This document shows positions 38,589-45,985 of a stretch of DNA of 64,000 nucleotides, piece by piece. The notes beneath the pieces were generated by a model. That model saw nothing but the letters and a program-made list of their open reading frames with translations. It did no database searches and had not been told where the DNA came from. The stretch spans positions 32,707 through 96,706 of the forward strand of contig NZ_MVHJ01000016.1 of assembly GCF_002086115.1 (NCBI RefSeq). Direction: 5' to 3'. The DNA is from Mycolicibacterium bacteremicum (GTDB taxonomy: Bacteria; Actinomycetota; Actinomycetes; Mycobacteriales; Mycobacteriaceae). Numbering within the stretch: the stretch's first letter is position 1; each line of letters begins with the position of its first letter. The position numbers and the translations under genes are program-made.

Positions 38589-39953
38589 CTACAGCCCGGT
38601 CCCCGGGTTGAGGATGCCCGCCGGGTCGAGCGCGGCCTTGATCCGGCGGTTGAGCTCCATCGCCTCCGGTCCCAGATAGCCGGCCAGCCACGGCTTCTTG
38701 AGCCGGCCCACCCCGTGCTCGCCGGTGATGGTGCCACCGAGCGACACGGCCAGATCCATGATCTCGCCGAACGCGACCTCGGCGCGGCGGGCCATGTCGG
38801 CGTCGGCGGGATCGAACACGATCAGCGGGTGGGTGTTGCCGTCCCCGGCGTGCGCGATCACCGAGATCAGCAGATCGTGGTGCGCGGCGATCTTCTCGAT
38901 ACCGGCCACCAGATGCGACAGCGCGGGCAGTGGCACCCCGACATCCTCGAGCAGCAGCGACCCCTTGGCTTCCACCGCCGGGATCGCATAGCGCCGGGCC
39001 ACCACGAAGGCTTCACCCTCGGCCGGGTCGGAGGTCGAGAAGACCTCCGTGGCACCGGCTTCGGTGAAGACCCTGGCCATGAACTCGGCATCGTCGGCGC
39101 CGGCCGGTCCGCGGTCGTCGGAGGCGGCCACCATCATCGCCGCCGCCGTGCGATCCAACCCCATCTTCAACTTGTCCTCCACCGCATTGATGGCGGCGGC
39201 GTCCATGAACTCCAGCATGGACGGCCGGATCTTCCCGGTGATGGTGACCACCGCATCTGCCGCCGACTCCACCGAGGCGAAGGTGGCCACCACCGTGCAC
39301 GGCGTGTGCTGCGGGGGCAGCAGTCGCAAGGTCACCTCGGTGATGACACCGAGGGTGCCCTCACTACCGACGAACAGCTTCGTCAGGCTCAGCCCCGCAA
39401 CATCTTTCAGGCGCGGACCGCCCAGTCGCACCGCGGTGCCGTCGGCCAGCACCACCTGCAGGCCCAGCACGTAATCGGTGGTGACGCCGTATTTGACGCA
39501 GCACAGACCGCCGGCGTTGGTGGCGATGTTGCCGCCGATGGTGCAGATCTCGTAGGAGGACGGATCCGGTGGGTACCACAACCCGTGCTCGGCGACGACC
39601 TGCTTCACCTCCGCGTTGAGCAGCCCGGGCTGGACCACCGCGGTGCGGGTGGCGGTGTCGACGGTGATATCGCGCATCCGCTCGGTGGACAGCACGACGC
39701 TGCCGTCCTGGGCCGTCGCGCCGCCGGACAACCCGGTGCCCGCACCGCGGGGGATGACCGCGATCCCGTGCCCGGCGGCCCACCGCACGACGGTCTGTAC
39801 ATCCTCGGTGCACCGAGGGCGGACCACCGCCAGGGCCGTGCCCGCGTCGGGATCCGCGGCGCGGTCCTGCCGGTAGGACGCGACGATATCGGGGTCGGTG
39901 ACGACGGTGCCCTCGGGCAATGCGGCGATCAGGCCGTCCAGTGCGGAACTCAC
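38589..39953 (-). CDS. GlcD-family FAD-linked oxidase (glycolate/D-lactate type, Rv1257c-like)
   Basis: A 454-residue flavoenzyme of the VAO/GlcD family that oxidises 2-hydroxyacids such as glycolate or D-lactate. The FAD-binding PP-loop reads IPRGAGTGLSGGA; further motifs are GGNIATNAGG, LFVGSEGTLGVITE, HAGDGNTHPL and ITGEHGVGRLKK. Length agrees with Rv1257c. I chose GTG 39953 over longer frames because TAGACT lies exactly seven bases upstream, the classic leaderless geometry, and the protein then begins SSALDGLIAALPEG. A separate iron-sulfur partner (GlcF) is not seen nearby. Confidence 0.9.
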   Translation of the reverse strand: MSSALDGLIAALPEGTVVTDPDIVASYRQDRAADPDAGTALAVVRPRCTEDVQTVVRWAAGHGIAVIPRGAGTGLSGGATAQDGSVVLSTERMRDITVDTATRTAVVQPGLLNAEVKQVVAEHGLWYPPDPSSYEICTIGGNIATNAGGLCCVKYGVTTDYVLGLQVVLADGTAVRLGGPRLKDVAGLSLTKLFVGSEGTLGVITEVTLRLLPPQHTPCTVVATFASVESAADAVVTITGKIRPSMLEFMDAAAINAVEDKLKMGLDRTAAAMMVAASDDRGPAGADDAEFMARVFTEAGATEVFSTSDPAEGEAFVVARRYAIPAVEAKGSLLLEDVGVPLPALSHLVAGIEKIAAHHDLLISVIAHAGDGNTHPLIVFDPADADMARRAEVAFGEIMDLAVSLGGTITGEHGVGRLKKPWLAGYLGPEAMELNRRIKAALDPAGILNPGTGL

Positions 39954-39960
39954 CTGCGCA

Positions 39961-39966
39961 AGTCTA
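39961..39966 (-). promoter_or_regulatory. -10 hexamer TAGACT of the GlcD-type oxidase gene
   Basis: TAGACT on the minus strand, seven bases, then GTG 39953. It decides the start codon and implies a leaderless mRNA. Confidence 0.55.
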
Positions 39967-40065
39967 GGGTCGTCGCCGGCAGCGGATTTCGGCACTGGCC
40001 GGCCCGCGTGCCTGCGCGCACGAATAGCGTTACGCGGCAGCGTAATGCGATCCGGCGGTGCCCGA

Positions 40066-41301
40066 TCAGCGGCCGGGCGACCGATCGCGGTCCAGCTCAC
40101 GCAGCGATGGCAGCCCGATGGCCACCAGTCCCATCAGCAACATCGGTACCGACAACGCCAGGAACGTGGCGTGCAGCCCGGCGGAGTCGGCCAGCGGTCC
40201 GGCCAGCAGCAGGCCCAGCGGGCCGGCGGCATAGGCCAGCGAGCCCATCACCCCGACCACCCGGCCCCGCAGGTGCGGCGGTGCGTTGGTCTGCATGACG
40301 TGGTTGTAGATGGGCTGGATGGGTCCGTAGACGAAGCCGACGACCGCCGACAACCCCAGGATCAGCGGCAGCGGCGGCAGGAACGCGATGATCGTCATCG
40401 CCACGCCCAGCGTGATCACGGCGATCAGCATGGTGGTGCGCCGCAACATGTGCCGGGACAGCACCGCATAACTGAGCGCGCCGACCAGCCCGCCGATCGA
40501 CAGCGCCATCAGCACCCAGCCCAGCTGGGCCGGCTCGTCGCGGTCGGTGAAGTACTTCGGGAACAGCACGGCCTCCATCGGCATGTACAGCCCGGTGACG
40601 GTCAGGTCGATCAGCGCCAGGGTGCGCAGCACCTTGAGGTTCCACACGAAGGACAGACCCTCGACCACACCGGCCCAGACCCGCTCGGGCAACTCGGACC
40701 GGTCCGGTGGACCGGCGCCCTCCAGTCGCAGCACCGAGATGGCCAGGATCGAGCAGCCGAATGCGGCCGCGGTCACCCACATGGTCTCGACGCCCCCGAT
40801 GGTGGCGATCAGCACGCCGCCGATGCCGGGGCCCACGATGTAGGCCAGGTTGAACACGGCCTCGTAGACGCTGTTGGCATGGTCCAGGGTCCACCGGGCG
40901 CGCGCCGCGGCCTCGGGCAGCATGGTCTCGCGCGCGGTCATCCCGGCCGGGTCGAAGGCCGCGCCGAGTGCGGCCAGCGTGGCCAGCACGGCGACGTTCA
41001 CGGCGTCGACGCCGAAGAGCAATGCGATCACCGGCACCGCCGCCACCGACAGCCCGGAGAGCACATCCGAGATCATCGACACCCGGCGCCGGCCGATGTA
41101 GTCCACCGCCGCGCCCGCAATGACGGTCGAGGCCAACAGCGGCAGCGTGCCGGCCATCGCGACCAGCGAGGCCTCCCACGCCGACCCGTTGCGCTGCAGC
41201 ACCAGCCAGGGGAACGCGACCATCGAGATGCCGTTGCCCGCGCCGGCCATGAGGGCGGCGAACAGGATCAGGTACGCCGGACCGCGGCTGGGTGTGTTCA
41301 T
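40066..41301 (-). CDS. tap: Tap-like multidrug efflux MFS transporter (Rv1258c-like)
   Basis: The 411-residue, 12-helix MFS protein resembles Tap/Rv1258c, which exports tetracycline, aminoglycosides, spectinomycin and possibly rifampicin. It has ILFAALMAGAGNGISMVAFP in helix 1 and signature-like loop AAVDYIGRRRVSMISD. Start ATG 41301 (MNTPSRG) lies shortly after a TAAATT hexamer; longer frames extend into the divergent udgB gene and are rejected. In mycobacteria tap is under WhiB7 control; an AT-rich AAAAT lies 27 bases upstream of the -10, but no good -35 is visible. Divergent from udgB as in M. tuberculosis. Confidence 0.88.
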   Translation of the reverse strand: MNTPSRGPAYLILFAALMAGAGNGISMVAFPWLVLQRNGSAWEASLVAMAGTLPLLASTVIAGAAVDYIGRRRVSMISDVLSGLSVAAVPVIALLFGVDAVNVAVLATLAALGAAFDPAGMTARETMLPEAAARARWTLDHANSVYEAVFNLAYIVGPGIGGVLIATIGGVETMWVTAAAFGCSILAISVLRLEGAGPPDRSELPERVWAGVVEGLSFVWNLKVLRTLALIDLTVTGLYMPMEAVLFPKYFTDRDEPAQLGWVLMALSIGGLVGALSYAVLSRHMLRRTTMLIAVITLGVAMTIIAFLPPLPLILGLSAVVGFVYGPIQPIYNHVMQTNAPPHLRGRVVGVMGSLAYAAGPLGLLLAGPLADSAGLHATFLALSVPMLLMGLVAIGLPSLRELDRDRSPGR

Positions 41302-41314
41302 GGGTATCGCGGCG

Positions 41315-41320
41315 AATTTA
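41315..41320 (-). promoter_or_regulatory. -10 hexamer TAAATT of tap
   Basis: TAAATT on the minus strand ends 13 bases before ATG 41301, predicting a leader of about six bases. AAAAT lies 27 bases further upstream. Confidence 0.4.
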
Positions 41321-41378
41321 GCAGCGGTGTCGGCGGTCCGGCGATCGATTTTGCCGCGGCCGCGGGCAGGATGGATAT

Positions 41379-42215
41379 GTGCCCGGAAACGACCCCAGAC
41401 TGCCGCACCCACGCACCGGGCGACTGTTCGGTTCCCCCGTGCCGCCCGGTGCGGGCTGGCCCGGTGACCCCGCCAAGCGCACGACCCCGGTGGCACACAC
41501 GGCGGCCGAGGTCGCCGCACTGGCTGCCGCGGCGCCGTCGCTGCCTCTGCTCGACGCGCAGGTCAGTGTCTGCCGGGCCTGCCCACGGTTGGTGGCGTGG
41601 CGGGAGGACGTCGCGGTGCAGAAGCGCCGCGCCTTCGCCGAGCAGCCGTACTGGGGCAGACCGATTCCCGGTTGGGGTGCGCGGCGCCCGCGCGTGCTGA
41701 TCGTCGGGTTGGCCCCGGCCGCGCACGGCGCCAACCGCACCGGCCGGGTGTTCACCGGCGACCGCTCGGGCGATCAGCTGTTCGCGGCGCTGTTCCGGGC
41801 CGGGCTGGTCGACGCCGGGGTGAGCATCGACGCCGCCGACGGGCTGGGCACCCGCGACGTCCGGATCGTCGCACCGGTGCGCTGCGCGCCACCGGCGAAC
41901 AAGCCCACCCCGGACGAGCGCACGACGTGCGCGCCCTGGCTGACCGCGGAATGGCAGCGGGTGCGTCGGCATGTGCGTGTGGTGGTCACCCTGGGCGGGT
42001 TTGCCTGGCAGGTGGCGCTCGGACTGCTGGCCGACGAGCTGGCCGGCCGGCCCAAACCGGTGTTCGGCCACGGTGCACAGGTGCGGCTCGACTCCGGCGC
42101 GGTGTTGCTGGGCTGCTACCACCCGAGCCAGCAGAACATGTTCACCGGCCGGCTCACCCCGGCGATGCTCGACGATGTCTTCACCACGGCGGCGGCACTC
42201 GCGCACGGTCAGTGA
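41379..42215 (+). CDS. udgB: UdgB, family 5 uracil-DNA glycosylase
   Basis: The 278-residue enzyme removes uracil and other deaminated bases from DNA. It shows the family 5 active-site region VGLAPAAHGANRTGRVFTGD and the C-terminal HPSQQN motif. Four Cys residues for the 4Fe-4S cluster are visible: CRAC in VCRACPRLV and two in RCAPPANKP...TTCAPW (C-x14-C). Rv1259 (UdgB) is similar and sits beside tap. Start is GTG 41379; no ribosome site is apparent. Activity on uracil, ethenocytosine and hypoxanthine is known for the family. Confidence 0.93.
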   Translation: MPGNDPRLPHPRTGRLFGSPVPPGAGWPGDPAKRTTPVAHTAAEVAALAAAAPSLPLLDAQVSVCRACPRLVAWREDVAVQKRRAFAEQPYWGRPIPGWGARRPRVLIVGLAPAAHGANRTGRVFTGDRSGDQLFAALFRAGLVDAGVSIDAADGLGTRDVRIVAPVRCAPPANKPTPDERTTCAPWLTAEWQRVRRHVRVVVTLGGFAWQVALGLLADELAGRPKPVFGHGAQVRLDSGAVLLGCYHPSQQNMFTGRLTPAMLDDVFTTAAALAHGQ

Positions 42216-42256
42216 CACCTGGGCGTTGACGAATGTGCGCACTTCGGCGGGCGGTC

Positions 42257-42284
42257 GGGAACGAAACCGGCACCGCCAGGTGTT
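42257..42284 (+). promoter_or_regulatory. Possible ECF-type promoter of the luciferase-like gene
   Basis: GGGAAC (42257-42262) and GTT (42282-42284) are 19 bases apart, resembling SigH/SigE promoters (GGAAY...GTT). Such short motifs occur by chance, so this is tentative. Confidence 0.25.
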
Positions 42285-42293
42285 GAGGTGTTA

Positions 42294-43346
42294 ATGCGTC
42301 TTTCTGTCCTGGACCTCGTTCCTGTCCGCACCGACCAGAGCACCGCGGACGCGGTGGCGGCGACCGTGCAGGTCGCGCAGGCCGCCGACCGGCTGGGCTT
42401 CACCCGCTACTGGGTCGCCGAGCACCACAACATGCCCGCGGTCGCGGCCACCAGCCCGCCGGTGCTGCTGGCCTACCTGGCCACCCAGACCGCCCGGATC
42501 CGGCTCGGCTCCGGTGGGGTGATGCTGCCCAACCACGCGCCGCTGGCCGTCGCCGAGCAGTTCGCCCTGCTCGAGGCCGTCGCCCCGGGCCGTGTCGACC
42601 TCGGCATCGGCCGGGCGCCCGGCTCGGACCCGGTCACCTCGATGGCGCTGCGCGGTGCGCGTGCGGCCCACGACGAGGACATCGAACGCTTCCCCGAATA
42701 CCTCGACCACGTCGCGGCGTTGATGAGCACCCGCGGTGCCCGGGTGGAGCTGTCCCGCGGCATGCTGGCCCAGCAGGACTACACGCTCAAGGCCACCCCG
42801 GCCGCGGTCGGGGAGTGCACGCTGTGGCTGCTGGGTTCCTCGATGTACTCGGCCCACCTGGCCGCGGCCAAGGGCCTGCCCTACGTGTTCGCCAACCATT
42901 TCTCCGGGCACGGCACCGCCGAGGCGCTGGCCGCCTACCGTGCCGAATTCCGGCCCAGCGCTGAGCTCTCCGAGCCGCGCACCTTCCTGACCGTCAATGC
43001 TTCGGTGGCCGACAGCAGCGCGGAGGCCCACCGGTTGCTGCTGCCCAACCTGCAGATGATGGGCCGGCTGCGCACCGGCCGGCCGCTGGGACCGCTGGAT
43101 CTGGTCGAGGATGCCGAGGCCGCCGTCGTATCGGCCCAGGAGCAGCTGATCATCGACTCGTCGGTGGCGCGCACCGTCGTCGGCGACGCCGCCGAGGCGG
43201 CCGATCAGATCCGGGCGCTGGCGGCGGAATTCGACGTCGACGAGGTGATGGTCAACCCCGTCGCCTCGGCATTCGCCGGCACCGCGGCCACGACCGCACC
43301 GGCCCGCCAGCGGACCCTGGAGCTGCTGGCCAAGGAACTGCTCTAG
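42294..43346 (+). CDS. Luciferase-like (LLM class) flavin-dependent oxidoreductase
   Basis: The 350-residue TIM-barrel protein matches bacterial luciferase-like monooxygenases of the single-subunit type: MRLSVLDLVPVRTDQSTADA, RYWVAEHHNMPAVA, RLGSGGVMLPNHAPL and DLGIGRAPGSDP are typical. It would use reduced FMN or F420. ATG 42294 has GAGGT four bases upstream; GTG 42288 is an alternative. Its stop shares the CTAG palindrome 43343-43346 with the convergent deazaflavin-type reductase gene. Substrate unknown. Confidence 0.87.
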   Translation: MRLSVLDLVPVRTDQSTADAVAATVQVAQAADRLGFTRYWVAEHHNMPAVAATSPPVLLAYLATQTARIRLGSGGVMLPNHAPLAVAEQFALLEAVAPGRVDLGIGRAPGSDPVTSMALRGARAAHDEDIERFPEYLDHVAALMSTRGARVELSRGMLAQQDYTLKATPAAVGECTLWLLGSSMYSAHLAAAKGLPYVFANHFSGHGTAEALAAYRAEFRPSAELSEPRTFLTVNASVADSSAEAHRLLLPNLQMMGRLRTGRPLGPLDLVEDAEAAVVSAQEQLIIDSSVARTVVGDAAEAADQIRALAAEFDVDEVMVNPVASAFAGTAATTAPARQRTLELLAKELL

Positions 43347-43792
43347 GGGCTCAGCACGATCACCGGGATCGGGCGCGAGGTGCGTTTCTGATACCCGATG
43401 TAGCGGTCCTTGTTCCCGCGCAAGTCGTTGACTCTCGCCCACAGCCGGTCGAAGTCGGGATCGCCGGGGAAGACCGCCCTGGCCGTCACCGGGATGCGTC
43501 GCGGCCCGACGTTGATCTCGACCTGCGGGTTGGCCTTGAGGTTGTGGTACCAACCCGGCGCCGTGGGCTCGCCGCCCTTGGAGGCCACCACCAGGTAGTC
43601 GTCCCCGTCCCGGGCGTAGGTCAGCGAGTTGGCCCGGGCCAGGCCGGTCTTGGCCCCGACGGTGTGCAGGATCAGGGCCTTGGGCCCGAACGGGATGGTG
43701 TGCCCGATCCGGCCGTCGGTGGCCTTGTACAGCTTGTCGTGCAACAACAGCAGCGGGAGGCCGATATAGCGCTCCCAGGGCGGCATGCTCAT
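43343..43792 (-). CDS. Deazaflavin (F420)-dependent nitroreductase-family protein (DDN-like)
   Basis: A 149-residue split-barrel protein of the F420-dependent nitroreductase/DDN family. Motifs: ALILHTVGAKTGLARANSLT, YLVVASKGGEPTAPGWYHNL and NPQVEIN, which form the F420 phosphate and deazaflavin site in this family. Roles include quinone reduction and, for Ddn itself, prodrug activation. The ATG at 43792 is three bases after the HIT gene stop, so the two form an operon. Substrate unknown. Confidence 0.88.
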   Translation of the reverse strand: MSMPPWERYIGLPLLLLHDKLYKATDGRIGHTIPFGPKALILHTVGAKTGLARANSLTYARDGDDYLVVASKGGEPTAPGWYHNLKANPQVEINVGPRRIPVTARAVFPGDPDFDRLWARVNDLRGNKDRYIGYQKRTSRPIPVIVLSP

Positions 43793-43795
43793 GGG

Positions 43796-44233
43796 TCAAT
43801 CCTGCTCGGCGGCGTCGAGTTCTGCCAGTGCCGCGCGCAGCAGCCGGCCGGACTCCTCGCGGTCGGGGTCGCGGCGCACCAGCATGCCCTTGGCGAAGGA
43901 CAGCTTGTCGCCGCTGCGTCGCGGTACCACGTGCAGGTGGATGTGGAACACGGTCTGGAAGGCCGCCTTGCCGTCGTTGATGGCGATGTTGTTGCCGTCG
44001 GCATGCAGACCCGACCGCCTGGCCGCCCGGGCGATGCGCTGACCCAGGGCCGCCATCGCCGCGACGGTGTCCGGTTCGGTATCGGTCAGGTCGACGCTGT
44101 GCTTCTTGGGGATCACCAGGGTGTGACCGCGGGTGAAGGGACGGATGTCGAGGATTGCCAGCAGCTCGTCATCTTCATGGATGCGGACAGCGGGCGCCTC
44201 GCCGGCGACGATGGCGCAGAACACGCAGGACAT
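43796..44233 (-). CDS. HIT-family nucleotide hydrolase (Rv1262c-like)
   Basis: The 145-residue protein carries the histidine triad HIHLHVVPR (about residue 96) and the N-terminal FCAIVAGEAPA segment with two Cys (CVFC), as in HIT proteins that hydrolyse nucleoside phosphoramidates or dinucleotides. Rv1262c has this length and neighbourhood. The ATG at 44233 follows TACGGT by exactly six bases with no ribosome site, indicating a leaderless transcript; it then leads into the F420-type gene. A longer open frame upstream to 44602 is rejected. Confidence 0.9.
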   Translation of the reverse strand: MSCVFCAIVAGEAPAVRIHEDDELLAILDIRPFTRGHTLVIPKKHSVDLTDTEPDTVAAMAALGQRIARAARRSGLHADGNNIAINDGKAAFQTVFHIHLHVVPRRSGDKLSFAKGMLVRRDPDREESGRLLRAALAELDAAEQD

Positions 44234-44239
44234 CGGGTC

Positions 44240-44245
44240 ACCGTA
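44240..44245 (-). promoter_or_regulatory. -10 hexamer TACGGT of the HIT gene
   Basis: TACGGT on the minus strand, six bases, then ATG 44233; leaderless geometry. Confidence 0.45.
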
Positions 44246-44336
44246 GCCACGTGTGGCGCCGACGGTGCACACAGACCCGGAAATCGGCCGCGACCGCGAT
44301 CTGGCTGCACCGTCGGGTGGCGCGGTGGCTGCGGAC

Positions 44337-44846
44337 TCAGCCGAGTGCGGCCCGCCAGCAGCGCAACTTGTCGGCGAAGGCCATGGTGTGCGCGGGGCTG
44401 GTCGAGGGCAGCAGCACCGTCGGCAGATCGGGTGGGTCGCGAATGAGACGGCGATGGTTGCGCGCCGCCGCCGCACCGTTGAAGGCGAGCAGTCCGATAC
44501 CGGGGTGCTCGGCGAGGAAGCCGACGATGTCGTTGGCCACCATGCTGTCCGGTTGCACCGCGGAATCCAGGCTGCCGACCCGTCGACAGGACCGCAGGAC
44601 ATCCCACACCGCCACGCCGTGCCCGGTCAGCGCGGCCGCGCGCTGCGCATAGGGAGCGTCCGCATCGAACCCGTAGATCTGCCCGCAGATCCGCCAGAAC
44701 GCGTTGCGCGGATTGCCGTAGTACCGGTCGTGCGCCAGCGACAGCACACTGGGCATGTTGCCGAGCACCAACACCGTGGGGTGAGCGCCGACGAGCGGTG
44801 GCAGGCCGTGCAGCAATTCGCTCACCGCCCCGATGATGCCGGTCAC
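44337..44846 (-). CDS. Uracil-DNA-glycosylase-superfamily enzyme, DNA-deoxyinosine glycosylase type
   Basis: A 169-residue protein with the hypoxanthine-DNA glycosylase pattern: VLVLGNMPSVLSL, then YYGNPRNAFWRI (about residues 42-53) and the C-terminal LLPSTSPAH. The family removes hypoxanthine or other deaminated bases. Together with UdgB 2 kb away this makes two deamination-repair genes in the locus. Start uncertain: GTG 44846 lies in the promoter region of the divergent cyclase; GTG at residue 8 (SELLHGLPP) is an alternative. A gap of 103 bases separates it from the HIT gene. Confidence 0.82.
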   Translation of the reverse strand: MTGIIGAVSELLHGLPPLVGAHPTVLVLGNMPSVLSLAHDRYYGNPRNAFWRICGQIYGFDADAPYAQRAAALTGHGVAVWDVLRSCRRVGSLDSAVQPDSMVANDIVGFLAEHPGIGLLAFNGAAAARNHRRLIRDPPDLPTVLLPSTSPAHTMAFADKLRCWRAALG

Positions 44847-44851
44847 CGGTA

Positions 44852-44857
44852 TAGGTT
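44852..44857 (+). promoter_or_regulatory. -10 hexamer TAGGTT of the adenylyl cyclase gene
   Basis: TAGGTT, six bases, GTG 44864, with no ribosome site; leaderless geometry. TATAGG two bases upstream is an overlapping alternative. Confidence 0.5.
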
Positions 44858-44863
44858 GGCCCG

Positions 44864-45985
44864 GTGGGTAGCGACTTCGACATCGAGGCCTCGGGCCTGC
44901 TCGACGGACTCGAGGGCGCCGCCCGCGCCGACCGGGCCGAGCTGATCCCGTGGTTGCTGGACCAGGGGGTGACCGTCGAGCAGATCCGCGACTCCGACAC
45001 CCCGGTGCTGCTGGCGTCCCGGCGCATTCTGGGCGATGACGGTGACTACGTGTCGGCGCGCGAGATCAGCGAGCGCACCGGGATCGATCTGGAGTTGCTG
45101 CAACGCATCCAGCGGGCCCTCGGCCTGCCCCGGGTGGACGACCCGGACGAGGCCGCACACCTGCGTGTCGACGGTGAGATAGCCCGGTATGCCAAGCAAT
45201 TCGCCGATATGGGAATCGACGCGGACAATATCGTGCTGGTCGTGCGGGCGCTGGCCGACGGCCTGTCGAAGACGGCGGAGGCCATGCGGTTCACCTCGAT
45301 GTCGGCGGTGATGGCGCCCGGCGTCAGCGAACTCGACGTCGCCGTCGCCTCCGAAGCGTTGCTGCGCCAGGTCAATCCACTGCTCGGGCCGATGATCGAG
45401 GACATGCTGCGACTGGAGTTGCGGCGCACCATGGAGACCGACGCGGTGACCGCGGGGGAACGTGCCGAGGGCCGGCCGCTGCCGGGTGCCCGCGAAGTCA
45501 CCATCGCATTCGCCGATCTGGTGGGGTTCACCAAGCTGGGGGAGGCGGTGCCGCCGGAGGAACTGGAGGGGCTGGCGAACCGGCTGGTCGAGGCCACCCA
45601 TGAGGTGGTGGCCCCGCCGGTGCGCTTCATCAAGTCGATCGGCGATGCCGTCATGCTGGTCAGCCCGGAGCCGGTGGCCCTGCTGACGGCCATGTTGGCG
45701 CTGTTGGAAGCCGCCGGTGCCGACGACGAATTCCCGCGCCTGCGTGTGGGTCTGGCCTCCGGGATGGCGGTCAACCGTGGCGGCGACTGGTTCGGCAGCC
45801 CGGTCAATCTGGCCAGCCGGGTCACCGGCGCGGCGCGCCCCGGTGCAGTCCTGGTCACCGAAGCGGTGCACGAAGCGATCGGCGACGACGCCGGGGTCGA
45901 ATGGTCCTTCGCCGGCGCCAAACGGCTCAAGGGCATCAAGGACGAGGTGAAGGTGTTCCGCGCCCGCTACCTCTCCGAGCAGTGA
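44864..45985 (+). CDS. Class III adenylyl cyclase, Rv1264-like
   Basis: A 373-residue cytosolic cyclase making cAMP from ATP. The N-terminal half (to about 200) matches the autoinhibitory pH-sensing domain of Rv1264 (for example DRAELIPWLLDQGVTVEQI). The catalytic domain has metal-binding FADLVGFTKLGE, substrate Lys and second metal Asp in KSIGDAVML, and the transition-state Asn/Arg in NLASRVTGAARPG. Rv1264 is activated at acid pH; the same is inferred here. Its stop and that of the convergent copper ATPase abut in TGATCA. Confidence 0.92.
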   Translation: MGSDFDIEASGLLDGLEGAARADRAELIPWLLDQGVTVEQIRDSDTPVLLASRRILGDDGDYVSAREISERTGIDLELLQRIQRALGLPRVDDPDEAAHLRVDGEIARYAKQFADMGIDADNIVLVVRALADGLSKTAEAMRFTSMSAVMAPGVSELDVAVASEALLRQVNPLLGPMIEDMLRLELRRTMETDAVTAGERAEGRPLPGAREVTIAFADLVGFTKLGEAVPPEELEGLANRLVEATHEVVAPPVRFIKSIGDAVMLVSPEPVALLTAMLALLEAAGADDEFPRLRVGLASGMAVNRGGDWFGSPVNLASRVTGAARPGAVLVTEAVHEAIGDDAGVEWSFAGAKRLKGIKDEVKVFRARYLSEQ

